From NCBI RefSeq assembly GCF_002777915.1, contig NZ_NJGE01000003.1, forward strand, positions 1-64,000: a stretch of DNA of 64,000 nt, written 5' to 3'. Below are positions 22,358 to 31,816 of this stretch, one piece after another. Position 1 is the stretch's first letter; every line of letters begins with the position of its first letter. Both the position numbers and the translations under genes were made by a program. The stretch comes from Bartonella tribocorum. Its GTDB lineage: Bacteria; Pseudomonadota; Alphaproteobacteria; Rhizobiales; Rhizobiaceae. The notes below the pieces were generated by a model, which did no database searches, was not told where the DNA came from, and saw only the letters and a program-made list of their open reading frames with translations.

Positions 22358-24726
22358 TCTAAGATTCCTTCCTCAACAAAACGCTTATATAAGACAAATC
22401 GGAGAGTATTGGTTACATGAGAAGGTGCGGTAATATTAGGCACATAAATAGCCAAATTAAAGGAAAAGCTCTTATGATCAAATGCCGTAAAACTCACCTG
22501 TGGGATAGGATTTTTTAAAACGCCTTCTGTCGAAGCAGCAATCTCTAACAAAATTTCAACAACATGCTCTGGAGCAACCTTAGATGATACAGTCACTGGA
22601 ATATCAATTCGTCCTACTTTATTGCGTCGTGTCCAATTACTAACGTTATTATTAATAAGGCTTGAATTGGGAATAATAATCGTTTTACGCTGAATGGTCT
22701 CAAGTTCTGTTGCACGCACACTAATACGCTTAACAACCCCTCCTACTGATCCGGATTCTATATAGTCTCCTATTTTAAATGGTCTTCCAACTAAAATAAT
22801 AAGTCCAGAGACAAAGTTTTGAACAATATTTTGTAAACCAAAACCTATACCAAGTGAAAGCCCTCCAGCAATAAGAGCAAAATTTCTAAGATCCAAACCT
22901 GCCATTGATAATCCTGTCAAAGCAGACACAACAACGCCCCCATAACTTATCACTGTTTTGATAGAATTACGGATACCAGAATCAAATTCTCCCTGGGCCA
23001 ACACCACATGATCTAACCAACCAATAAATCGGCGAATAAGGAACCAACAGACACAAAAAGAAATAATTCCTGTTACAAGAGAAATCAAAGAAAGAGTCAT
23101 ATTTCCGATCTGAAAACCGGTCACCGATTGCCACAAAACTGCTTTCAAATCAGAATAGGAAAATCCAAACTGTACAGCAATTAGCATTGCACAAAATACA
23201 ACAACAATCAAATTGAGAAAAACGCTTATAACAATTCCCAATTGATTCATCATTTTTTCTTCTAAATGAAACCTCTGTATCAAAAAATGACCAACAGCTG
23301 TTTTCATAAATTGTCCTTTAGTTCCAAGTGATTGAGCACTTTTTATGCCTAAATACATGAAAATTAAAAATGCTCCACCAATCAGAATTTTCTGCATAAT
23401 AAAACGTGCGAGACCAACATAGCCTAAAAAATTCAACACAAAGAGCAATAATCCCAAGCCGATAAAAGGAATGCGTATATAAAATGGCCAAAAATATGCT
23501 TCTCTTTTCTCTTCTTGAAAACGCCTACGACGAAACCGCAAAGGGATAAATGTTATTATAAACAGCAATACCGCGACAAGAAAAACAGCAATAAAACTTT
23601 TAGCAATTGTCAAAGATAGAGGCGCTGAAATAATTTGATAAATACTATCAAAAACAGCATCAAATGCCAAAACGCCCCCTAAAGAAGTGAATAAAATCAC
23701 CAATTGATAAGCAGACGATGATGCAACATTGAAAAGACGGATATGGAGCATATTTGATGATAAAAGAACAACTGATAAGCGATTGATTAAAAATACTAAA
23801 ATAATTTGACAACCGATCATATTAAAAACAGGGGTCAGCTTACCTGGATCTAAATTAAAATGACGAAACAAAAACAACACAAGATAAACGCAAAGAACAC
23901 AGATAAGCAAAGGTAAGAGAACCGAAATAAAGGCGATTAATAAGCGTTGTAAATAAGATATTTCCTCGTTAGATTTGGTAAAATGGCGATATACATGGAT
24001 AAGAATCTTACGAGAAAAATATGAAAGTCCCAAAGTGATAAAAAGTGGAATCAAAAAGCAAAGAAAAAGTTGTAACAATTTGAAATAAAATATAAAATCC
24101 CACCAAGAACTCAACAACAAAAGAAAATCTGATGAAGCCTCTTTTGTTTTCTGGACAAGATGTTTAATCATCGGGACTGAAAATTCAACCCTATCTGTCA
24201 GTGTGCGTTTAAAAAGCTCACGCGATTGAGAAATAGAAAGTTCCGCTATTCTATTTGTCGCCAAAAAAATTGCTTCAAACCGAAGTATAATACTATTAAT
24301 TTTAGCTTTTTGCTCTATCAAGTAAGTGTATTCCTTCACTGAGCTTTTCAGTTGTTTTACATCATGATGAAGCTCGGTTAATTGATCAAGAAGTGCATTA
24401 ATCTCATTGAGGGGCGACCGCAAAACAAATGCAGCCTCCAGAGCACGTTCACTGATATCTTGTGCACGTAAGCGTAGTTCTTCCAAAGCACGCTCATCTT
24501 CTAGTTTCCTGTCAAAATCTCTTTTTAAAGTTTCAGTATTTTCTTCAAGATTCTCAATAATCAACTGTTGTTGTTGAATAATTTCATCAACTGAATAAGA
24601 AGCTATTGTTTGTTCGACAATTGTATTTTGTGCTCCCCTATTTCCCCATGCGCCAGAATTAAAAACAAAGATAATCCCCAAAAGAAGGAAAAGTATATGG
24701 GTATTTTTTCTACAAAATGAATACAT
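22351..24726 (-). CDS. Large MscS/KefA-type mechanosensitive channel
   Basis: 791 residues. Signal peptide at about 1-28, a periplasmic coiled coil at about 40-165 (LEENTETLKRDFDRKLEDE), about eleven membrane spans from 200 to 640, and the MscS pore and beta domain at the end. The pore helix GLSLGIGFGLQNIVQNFVSG near 625 and GRPFKIGDYIESGSVGG near 650 are diagnostic. It protects cells from osmotic downshock. The size fits the KefA/YbdG-like large class. It ends overlapping a small exported protein. Confidence 0.9.
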   Translation of the reverse strand: MYSFCRKNTHILFLLLGIIFVFNSGAWGNRGAQNTIVEQTIASYSVDEIIQQQQLIIENLEENTETLKRDFDRKLEDERALEELRLRAQDISERALEAAFVLRSPLNEINALLDQLTELHHDVKQLKSSVKEYTYLIEQKAKINSIILRFEAIFLATNRIAELSISQSRELFKRTLTDRVEFSVPMIKHLVQKTKEASSDFLLLLSSWWDFIFYFKLLQLFLCFLIPLFITLGLSYFSRKILIHVYRHFTKSNEEISYLQRLLIAFISVLLPLLICVLCVYLVLFLFRHFNLDPGKLTPVFNMIGCQIILVFLINRLSVVLLSSNMLHIRLFNVASSSAYQLVILFTSLGGVLAFDAVFDSIYQIISAPLSLTIAKSFIAVFLVAVLLFIITFIPLRFRRRRFQEEKREAYFWPFYIRIPFIGLGLLLFVLNFLGYVGLARFIMQKILIGGAFLIFMYLGIKSAQSLGTKGQFMKTAVGHFLIQRFHLEEKMMNQLGIVISVFLNLIVVVFCAMLIAVQFGFSYSDLKAVLWQSVTGFQIGNMTLSLISLVTGIISFCVCWFLIRRFIGWLDHVVLAQGEFDSGIRNSIKTVISYGGVVVSALTGLSMAGLDLRNFALIAGGLSLGIGFGLQNIVQNFVSGLIILVGRPFKIGDYIESGSVGGVVKRISVRATELETIQRKTIIIPNSSLINNNVSNWTRRNKVGRIDIPVTVSSKVAPEHVVEILLEIAASTEGVLKNPIPQVSFTAFDHKSFSFNLAIYVPNITAPSHVTNTLRFVLYKRFVEEGILEC

Positions 24727-24907
24727 GTCTACCTTATATGCACAAAAAGGATTTTACACCTCCTCTTTTAGATATAGTATAAGGCAGATATTTTCAAGTT
24801 TTGTAGAATAATCTTATAAAAGCTTTTCCTTATCCTATAATACTGATAATAAGAGAAAAGAATAATCGTAAGCTGAACTTAATAAGATTAAAGAAGGCAC
24901 CTCTTGT

Positions 24908-25285
24908 ATGCTTTTTTTGTACCTCTATTGCAAAAAAGAAAATTTGCTCCCTTTTATGACTTGGTTTTTTCTATCCAGTCTGGGAATGTTTTTAACGAGC
25001 AACCTAGGAGCGCGTGCTTATTTAACCAAACAATCACACACCAATAATATCATTAAAGCAAATAGATTTGATTTACAAAACAAGCATGACCAATTGAATG
25101 TTATCATAACTGAAACCAAAAAGCTTGTAACACTCCATGCAGAATCTATTTTTATAAAGATCTTTCAAAAAATCCTAACATTAAATCTCTTTTTAATAAA
25201 GATTCCAGCTATTGACATACGGCTTCGTGATTTTCGAATGCAATATTTTTCAAATAAACGTGCTCCTCCCAATGAACACACCTAA
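24908..25285 (+). CDS. Hypothetical protein upstream of secDF
   Basis: 125 residues, unrecognised. A hydrophobic segment near residues 15-35 (FMTWFFLSSLGMFL) may be a signal anchor. The rest is mixed helical and basic. AAGAAGG precedes the start by about ten bases. It lies 91 bases before secDF on the same strand, where yajC stands in many bacteria, but the sequence does not match YajC. Confidence 0.5.
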   Translation: MLFLYLYCKKENLLPFMTWFFLSSLGMFLTSNLGARAYLTKQSHTNNIIKANRFDLQNKHDQLNVIITETKKLVTLHAESIFIKIFQKILTLNLFLIKIPAIDIRLRDFRMQYFSNKRAPPNEHT

Positions 25286-25376
25286 TCCTCTTCCTTGAAT
25301 TATAAAACGATCATCTTATTTTACTTGTGCTTTTAACTTTGAATAACTGTTAAATTGCCTATTAGCGGAATACATC

Positions 25377-27890
25377 ATGCGTACACCTAGTTGGTTAACT
25401 ACCCTTTATTGCTTCATCCTTTTAAGCAGCATTTATGTTGCCTTACCCAATTTATTTTCACACGAACAAATTAAAAACTCCAGATTCTTGCCCGACACCC
25501 GTGTAACCCTTGGTCTTGATCTTCAAGGAGGCTCTTCTCTCCTACTCGAGGTTGATAGCAAAACATTAAAACGCGATCAATTACACATCGTTTTGAGCAA
25601 CGTACGCAACACACTGCGTGAAAAACAAATACGCACATCAAGTGTACGTATCATTGAAGATAGTGTTGTTGCCCTTATTTCTGATCCATCACAAATCGAA
25701 ACAGCACTCTCTGCTTTAAAAACATTAATAATCCCCATACACAGTAGCTTTGGCACAACAGAACATAATATCATGATCAGTGCTCAAAATAAAACTCTTC
25801 GCGTCACATTAACGGAAGCTGGTATAAAAGACCGTGTAAGCAACGCTATTGAACAAAGTTTAGAAATCATCCGTCGCCGTATTGATCAAGTTGGTGTTTC
25901 AGAACCAGCAATCCAAAAGGTTGGAAATGATCGTATTATGGTCCAATTACCTGGGTTACAAGATCCAAAACAACTGCGAGATCTTTTAGGCACAACCGCT
26001 AAGATGAGTTTTCATCTTGTTCCTGCTAATGTGGACCCCAATAATCCTCCTATAGGTGTTTCTATCCTTCCTGGATATACGGATGAAACACAACGTTATG
26101 CAATTTATGATCAAATTGCCTTAGATGGGAATGTCCTTAAAGACGCCCGCGCTGGTTTCGACCCGCAAATGCCAGGACGTTCTATTATTTCATTTACGCT
26201 CGATTCCGTTGGTGCAAAAATATTTGCCGATATAACACGACAAAATATTAACCGTCCTTTTGCTATTGTTCTAGATAATAAGGTTTTAACCGCTCCTACC
26301 ATCAATAGTGTTATTCCCAATGGACAAGGTCAAATTACAGGAAACTTTGATGCCAAAGAAGCCTCAACTTTAGCGGCTCTACTTCGCGCTGGATCCCTCC
26401 CTGCCCCACTCACGGTCATTGAAGAGAGAACGGTAGGTCCAAATCTTGGTGCTGATGCCATCCAAATGGGACTTTACACTGGCATAATCGGCTTTATGCT
26501 TGTTGCAATTTTTATTTTTCTTCTCTACCGGATTTGGGGACTCATTGCCAATATAGCACTAGCACTCCACACGATTTTAACATTTGCAGCTCTCAGTCTG
26601 CTCGGAGCGACTCTGACCCTACCTGGTATTGCTGGTATTATCTTAGGCATCGGTATTGCCGTTGATGCGAATATTCTCATCAATGAACGTATCCGTGAAG
26701 AAAGTCGAAAAGGTGTAAGTGCTTTTGCAGCTCTAGATCGTGGTTTTAAACAGGCTTTTGCAACCATTGTTGATGCAAATGTTACGGCAATTATAGCAAC
26801 TGTTTTACTATTTTGGTTTGGCACCGGACCCGTTCGTGGTTTTGCCGTAACAATGTTGCTTGGTATTATTATCTCCATGTTCACAAATATCACCATTGTA
26901 CGCATCATCATGATTTGGATTGTTCGTAAATGGAAAATTAAAAAATTGCATATTCATTCTGCTTTCAACATTATCCCCCAAAATACAACTTTTCACTTTA
27001 TGAAAGCGCGATTCATTGGTATCGGCGTCTCAATTATTTTATCAATAGCCTCAATTTTCCTCTTTTTTAAGCCTGGCTTGAATTTCGGAATTGATTTTAT
27101 TGGCGGAAGCCAAATGAGCATTACCACGAAAGCACCAGCGGACCTAGCAACCCTGCGTTCCAAGCTTTCTACCCTTAATATTGGTGAAATTACCCTGCAA
27201 AATATCGATAACGAAAATACTGTACTCATTCGCATGCAAAAACAAAGTGGAAGCGAAGCACAACAAACCATCGCTATTGATAAGGTCAAAACAGCTGTAC
27301 AAAATATCTATCCTGATACCACATTTGATCAAATAGAAGTTGTTGGCCCTAAAATTTCAGGAGAACTTGCTACAGCTGCGTTTACGGCTGTTATTCTCGC
27401 AGCGATTGCCATGACTCTTTATATATGGTTACGCTTCGAATGGTTCTTTGCTATTGGAGCCATTGTCACGCTCATTCTAGACACCACAAAAATGATCGGC
27501 TTTTTTGTTTTATTTCAATTTGATTTCAATTTAACAGCCATTGCTGCACTCTTAACAATTGTTGGATATTCTATAAATGATAAGGTTGTTGTCTATGATA
27601 GGATGCGTGAAAATATGCGCCTTTATAAAAAAATGCCGTTGCGCGAACTGATTGATCTGTCCATTAATCAGGTTCTTATCCGTTGCTTTTTTACATCAGC
27701 CACAACAATTCTTGCTATGCTTCCTATGGCGATATGGGGTGGAAGCGCCGTTCATAATTTTGCATTACCCATGGTCTTTGGGATTATTATTGCAACATCA
27801 TCTTCTATCTTTATTGCTGCTCCTATTTTACTCCTGCTAGGAAATTGGTGGCGTGAACGGAATAGTCGTGTAAATATTAAAGCAAAATAA
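25377..27890 (+). CDS. secDF: SecD-SecF fused protein translocase subunit
   Basis: 837 residues. It uses the proton gradient to finish export through SecYEG. The SecD part (1 to about 515) starts with one membrane span, then DTRVTLGLDLQGGSSLLLEV (the D1 motif), a P1 domain, and spans after GPNLGADAIQMG. The SecF part (about 545-837) repeats the design with FGIDFIGGSQMSI and GYSINDKVVVYDRMREN. Both halves keep the conserved Asp/Arg relay (VDANILINERIREE). The fusion is common in alphaproteobacteria and some Gram-positives. Confidence 0.96.
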   Translation: MRTPSWLTTLYCFILLSSIYVALPNLFSHEQIKNSRFLPDTRVTLGLDLQGGSSLLLEVDSKTLKRDQLHIVLSNVRNTLREKQIRTSSVRIIEDSVVALISDPSQIETALSALKTLIIPIHSSFGTTEHNIMISAQNKTLRVTLTEAGIKDRVSNAIEQSLEIIRRRIDQVGVSEPAIQKVGNDRIMVQLPGLQDPKQLRDLLGTTAKMSFHLVPANVDPNNPPIGVSILPGYTDETQRYAIYDQIALDGNVLKDARAGFDPQMPGRSIISFTLDSVGAKIFADITRQNINRPFAIVLDNKVLTAPTINSVIPNGQGQITGNFDAKEASTLAALLRAGSLPAPLTVIEERTVGPNLGADAIQMGLYTGIIGFMLVAIFIFLLYRIWGLIANIALALHTILTFAALSLLGATLTLPGIAGIILGIGIAVDANILINERIREESRKGVSAFAALDRGFKQAFATIVDANVTAIIATVLLFWFGTGPVRGFAVTMLLGIIISMFTNITIVRIIMIWIVRKWKIKKLHIHSAFNIIPQNTTFHFMKARFIGIGVSIILSIASIFLFFKPGLNFGIDFIGGSQMSITTKAPADLATLRSKLSTLNIGEITLQNIDNENTVLIRMQKQSGSEAQQTIAIDKVKTAVQNIYPDTTFDQIEVVGPKISGELATAAFTAVILAAIAMTLYIWLRFEWFFAIGAIVTLILDTTKMIGFFVLFQFDFNLTAIAALLTIVGYSINDKVVVYDRMRENMRLYKKMPLRELIDLSINQVLIRCFFTSATTILAMLPMAIWGGSAVHNFALPMVFGIIIATSSSIFIAAPILLLLGNWWRERNSRVNIKAK

Positions 27891-27994
27891 AAATGTCCTT
27901 TAATTTAATGCATATGATACACTGTTTCCTCCTCCTCAAAGAAATAAGAGGCATTTCATTCATTCGCTTTTTGATCAAGAATAGTAAATAATCC

Positions 27995-29737
27995 ATGCTC
28001 CACGACACACCACTTATCACAACCATTGTTGCCGGTTTATGTTTAGCATTTCTCCTAGGAATGATTGCGAGCCGTTTACGAATTTCCCCCCTTGTGGGCT
28101 ACTTGTTAGCTGGCGTTATTGTGGGGCCCAATACAGGCGGATTTAAAATAGATTCCGTTATTATCAACCAACTTGCTGAAATTGGTATTATTTTGCTCAT
28201 GTTTGGTGTTGGGCTACATTTTTCTTTAAAAGACCTTTTATCTGTCAAAGCAATTGCTGTCCCCGCAGCTATTGCACAAATGGCATTTTCTACTCTTCTA
28301 GGCTTGTGCCTTGGTCTGATTATGGGATGGGGCCTTAGTGGAAGTTTGATTTTCGGCCTTGCTTTATCCATAGCCAGTACTGTTATCCTTCTCCGCGCTT
28401 TACAAGAGCGTCATCTTATTGAAACAGAAAAAGGACGCATTGCCGTTGGATGGTTGATTATTGAGGATTTAGCAATGGTCCTTATACTTGTTCTCATCCC
28501 ATCCTTGGCAAGCACCCTTAACAGTACAAACAAAGAAACATTAGACCCTCTCGTTCAATGGTTGGATTTAAGTATTTGGGGTGTTTTTGGTCTCACCATC
28601 TTGAAAGTAATTATATTTATCGCACTAATGCTCGTCATTGGACGACGCGTTATCCCATGGCTCTTAAAAATGAGCGCACACTCGGGATCACGTGAATTAT
28701 TCCGTCTTAGCGTCTTTGCTATTGCCCTAGGCGTAGCTTTCGGAGCTGCTCATTTATTTGGGGTTTCTCTTTCTCTTGGTGCTTTTTTTGCTGGTATGGT
28801 CATGAGCGAATCAGAATTAAGTCACCGTGCAGCTGAAGAATCCTTACCCCTGCGCGATGCCTTTTCTGTTCTCTTTTTTGTCTCTGTGGGCATGTTATTT
28901 GATCCAGAAAAACTTTTGACTCATTTTTTTCCTCTCTTAGCAACCTTATTCATTATCGTCATTGGAAAATCTGCTGTTGCTTTTTTCATCGTTAAAGCTT
29001 TTCGCTATTCTAATGCAACAGCTTTGACGATTGCTGCAAGCCTAGCCCAAATCGGAGAATTTTCCTTTATCCTTGCTGGTTTAAGTCTAAGCTTAGGACT
29101 TTTAAACAATGACGCTCATGATTTAATTCTAGGAGGAGCAATTTTTTCTATTTTGCTCAATCCTCTTGTTTTCATTGCCTGTAATAAAATTAAAAAACAT
29201 CTAGAAAAGTTTTCTGCTTCTTTACAAAATGCCCAAACAATTATTGATATTGATCCACAAGATCCTGACCAAGATTTTTTACCAATGACCTTAAAAAACG
29301 ACCATATCGTCATTATTGGCTATGGACGTATTGGTAAGTGTGTTGCATTATCTTTAATAAATAAAGATAAACCTATAGTGATTGTGGAAGAATCAAAACG
29401 CCTTGTTGATAAAGCAATTTCAGATGGCTTTGAGGCTATTTGCGGCAATATCATTCAACAAGAAATCATGAACGCAGCCAATATAAATAATGCACATAAA
29501 GTTGTTATTACAATGCGAAGTACCATTGAAGTAGGAGAATGTATCGTGAATATACGTGATATGAAAAAGGATATCCAGATAATCACCCATGCATTGTCCG
29601 ACACAGAAACATCTTATCTCATTGATTTAGGTGCTAATGTTGTAGTAACGGATGATGAAGAAATTGCCAATGGCATTATAGAGCATATAACAGAACAAAG
29701 GTCTGTAAAAAATATGCATAATCATGAAAATTTATAG
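27995..29737 (+). CDS. KefB/YbaL-like cation:proton antiporter (CPA2) with TrkA-N domain
   Basis: 580 residues. Residues 1-390 form about twelve membrane spans of the CPA2 Na+/H+ exchanger fold (SPLVGYLLAGVIVGPNTGG; GIILLMFGVGLHF; LGAFFAGMVMSESELSHRA). From about 430 a Rossmann TrkA-N domain (HIVIIGYGRIGKCVALSL) binds NAD or nucleotide. It exchanges K+ or another cation for H+. No glutathione-gating partner (KefF/G) is nearby, and YbaL/RosB is the closer relative. It is followed 24 bases later by a YbhN-like gene. Confidence 0.92.
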   Translation: MLHDTPLITTIVAGLCLAFLLGMIASRLRISPLVGYLLAGVIVGPNTGGFKIDSVIINQLAEIGIILLMFGVGLHFSLKDLLSVKAIAVPAAIAQMAFSTLLGLCLGLIMGWGLSGSLIFGLALSIASTVILLRALQERHLIETEKGRIAVGWLIIEDLAMVLILVLIPSLASTLNSTNKETLDPLVQWLDLSIWGVFGLTILKVIIFIALMLVIGRRVIPWLLKMSAHSGSRELFRLSVFAIALGVAFGAAHLFGVSLSLGAFFAGMVMSESELSHRAAEESLPLRDAFSVLFFVSVGMLFDPEKLLTHFFPLLATLFIIVIGKSAVAFFIVKAFRYSNATALTIAASLAQIGEFSFILAGLSLSLGLLNNDAHDLILGGAIFSILLNPLVFIACNKIKKHLEKFSASLQNAQTIIDIDPQDPDQDFLPMTLKNDHIVIIGYGRIGKCVALSLINKDKPIVIVEESKRLVDKAISDGFEAICGNIIQQEIMNAANINNAHKVVITMRSTIEVGECIVNIRDMKKDIQIITHALSDTETSYLIDLGANVVVTDDEEIANGIIEHITEQRSVKNMHNHENL

Positions 29738-29761
29738 AAAACATAAAATGGATAAAGAAGC

Positions 29762-30715
29762 GTGAAAATAAAGCAATTTATATGGCCCTTAATTGGTATC
29801 TTAGCAATGCTGATATCTATTCGGATTCTTTATATAAAGCTCTCTGCCATTTCGTTCGAAGACGTATTGGGACGTTTGAGCGATTTAGATGCACAGCACT
29901 GGTTATTAGCCTGTTTATGTTCTCTCCTTGCTTATGCTGCTCTTGCTGGATATGATCGCATTGCCTTGCAACATCTAGGCCATAAAATTTCTTGGATTTT
30001 TATCGCTATCTGTTCATTTACAACTTACGCTCTTTCACACAATATCGGTGCTTCAGTTTTTTCTGGTGCTGTCGTGCGTTATCGCGCCTATAAAATGAAA
30101 GGATTAAATGGAACAGAAATCGCCATATTAGTAGGTTTTTGCTCTTTTACTTTTGCCATTGGCACAATCTTACTGTTGGGGATCGTTTTGGTTCTGCAAC
30201 CGCAAATTATTACTCTCATTCATGAAGAGCTTCCTGATTGGCTTGGAACGATAGTCGGAGCAATTTTACTCGGTTGCATCGCACTTTATACATTTGGTAG
30301 CTGGCTTCAATTGAAGCCTTTACGTTTGGGCAAGAAAATTCAGCTTTCCTATCCACGGCTAAAAATCGTTATTCAACAGCTCCTCATTAGCCCCCTAGAG
30401 CTTTTAGGAGCAGCAGGAATTATCTATGCTGTTCTCCCCTACAATGCAGATATTCATTTTATTTCTGTTCTTGGTGTTTTCCTAGCATCTTTTACAATAA
30501 CGCTTCTCTCCAATGCACCAGCAGGTGGCGTAGGCGTTCTTGAAGCGCTCTTCATAACAGGTATGCCCAATGTAAATCCGACCGATGTTATCGCAGCACT
30601 CATTGTCTTTAGAATACTTTATTTGATCATACCACTCATCATTTCATTATTTGTGGTCGCCATTTTTGAAGCGCAACAATATTGGAAAAGATCCGCCCAA
30701 AAACCGCCTGAATAA
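29762..30715 (+). CDS. YbhN/UPF0104-type membrane protein (lysyl-PG synthase TM-like)
   Basis: 317 residues, GTG start. About eight membrane spans with the family signatures LLACLCSLLAYAALAGYDRIAL near 50-70, YALSHNIGASVFSGAVVRYRAYKMKGL near 90-115 and SNAPAGGVGVLEALFI near 252-267. These define the flippase-like membrane domain of MprF and its stand-alone relatives. The substrate is not known. It follows the antiporter gene by 24 bases and is probably cotranscribed. Confidence 0.85.
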   Translation: MKIKQFIWPLIGILAMLISIRILYIKLSAISFEDVLGRLSDLDAQHWLLACLCSLLAYAALAGYDRIALQHLGHKISWIFIAICSFTTYALSHNIGASVFSGAVVRYRAYKMKGLNGTEIAILVGFCSFTFAIGTILLLGIVLVLQPQIITLIHEELPDWLGTIVGAILLGCIALYTFGSWLQLKPLRLGKKIQLSYPRLKIVIQQLLISPLELLGAAGIIYAVLPYNADIHFISVLGVFLASFTITLLSNAPAGGVGVLEALFITGMPNVNPTDVIAALIVFRILYLIIPLIISLFVVAIFEAQQYWKRSAQKPPE

Positions 30716-30959
30716 ATAAAAGGCTATCAATGGTCTCTTTTTTGTGTACTTATAAATGATATATTCATGCTAAAGTTTAATTGCGTAGGTGAATTAATAG
30801 AATTATTATTTGTCTTTATCTTTTTTACCTTCAGACTTGGAATCCCCCCTTTATAAGAAGCTTATTCTAAGTAAAAATAGAGCAATATTTATCTATTTTC
30901 CCTCAAAATAATTCCCATAAACCTGAATATACCCGAGTAGAAAATAATCGTTTCTATAA

Positions 30960-31164
30960 CATACAATATATTGATTTATAAATATAATTTATCGTTATTC
31001 AACTGGAACTAGAACCTTGAATACTGTAAGATTCTCTCATTTCAAATTTCTTCCATATTGAATCAATCAAAACCATTCACTTGCACGTTATAAGCGGGAA
31101 GAGCCGTGTGGAGCGAAACTGTACAAGGAAAGGGCTAAAAATGCCTCTTCTGAATCGTTTCAAA
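30960..31164 (+). repeat. Dispersed intergenic repeat, copy A
   Basis: About 205 bases matching 59756-59952 with many point differences. The core TTGAATCAATCAAAACCATTC is identical in both, and pieces such as AACTGTAC and CTAAAAAT keep the same order and spacing. No coding frame is shared. It lies in a 590-base spacer (30716-31305) that holds nothing else recognisable. Confidence 0.75.
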
Positions 31165-31305
31165 ACCAAGAGCTGTCGAGATAACATTGGAGCCTAGCCA
31201 AAAGTGTATGGTGGTGTAAGCTTTCTCTTACTCCCGAATTTCATTTAGCCTCTTATATCTTAAAAAATTTTACGCAATCAATAAATTATTTATGTACAAA
31301 ATAAA

Positions 31306-31381
<76 letters not shown>

Positions 31382-31816
31382 ATAAACTTCCCAAAAGATG
31401 AGAATGAGCGTTTCTATAACGCTCCTAAGGATGGATGTCTAGATATTTTGTTGTTTTTTATATAGTCTTATTGTCTGTAGGGTTTAAAATATGATATTCA
31501 CCACTTGATCTTATATAAAAATAAACCCATTATAAGAGGCTCTATAAATAAATGTTCTGATTGTTATACAGAATCTATCGTTGGAGGATTATCGAGCATA
31601 ATGCCCGAGCAAAATTTAGAGGAACCTTCTTGTCGTTGCCAGCGGAATGGGATATGGTTTTGTTTTGTCAATAATCATATGCGTTTAAGCAATATTTTTC
31701 TGTTTTTTCCTTTGAATATAAGTTTTTTACATTCAATGTTCATGATCCTACGCACGAATAAAATCCCATGTTTTTTTTTGTCAATCGCGCGCTTTTGAGC
31801 TTTTAAAGGGTGAGAA
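31382..31816. other. Spacer between tRNA-Lys and the TerC-type gene
   Basis: About 435 bases with no gene that I trust; a 97-codon frame at 31505-31798 has poor composition. The promoter of the TerC-type gene should be here. Confidence 0.6.

Noticed and set aside
31100-31140. GAGCCGTGTG...GAAA...sequence recalling the conserved tail region of group II introns
   Set aside because: The complementary CACGG strand is missing, no reverse transcriptase is nearby, and the second repeat copy breaks the pattern.
31505-31798. 97-codon plus-strand ORF before the TerC-type gene
   Set aside because: Poor composition, no ribosome site, and nothing recognisable in the translation.
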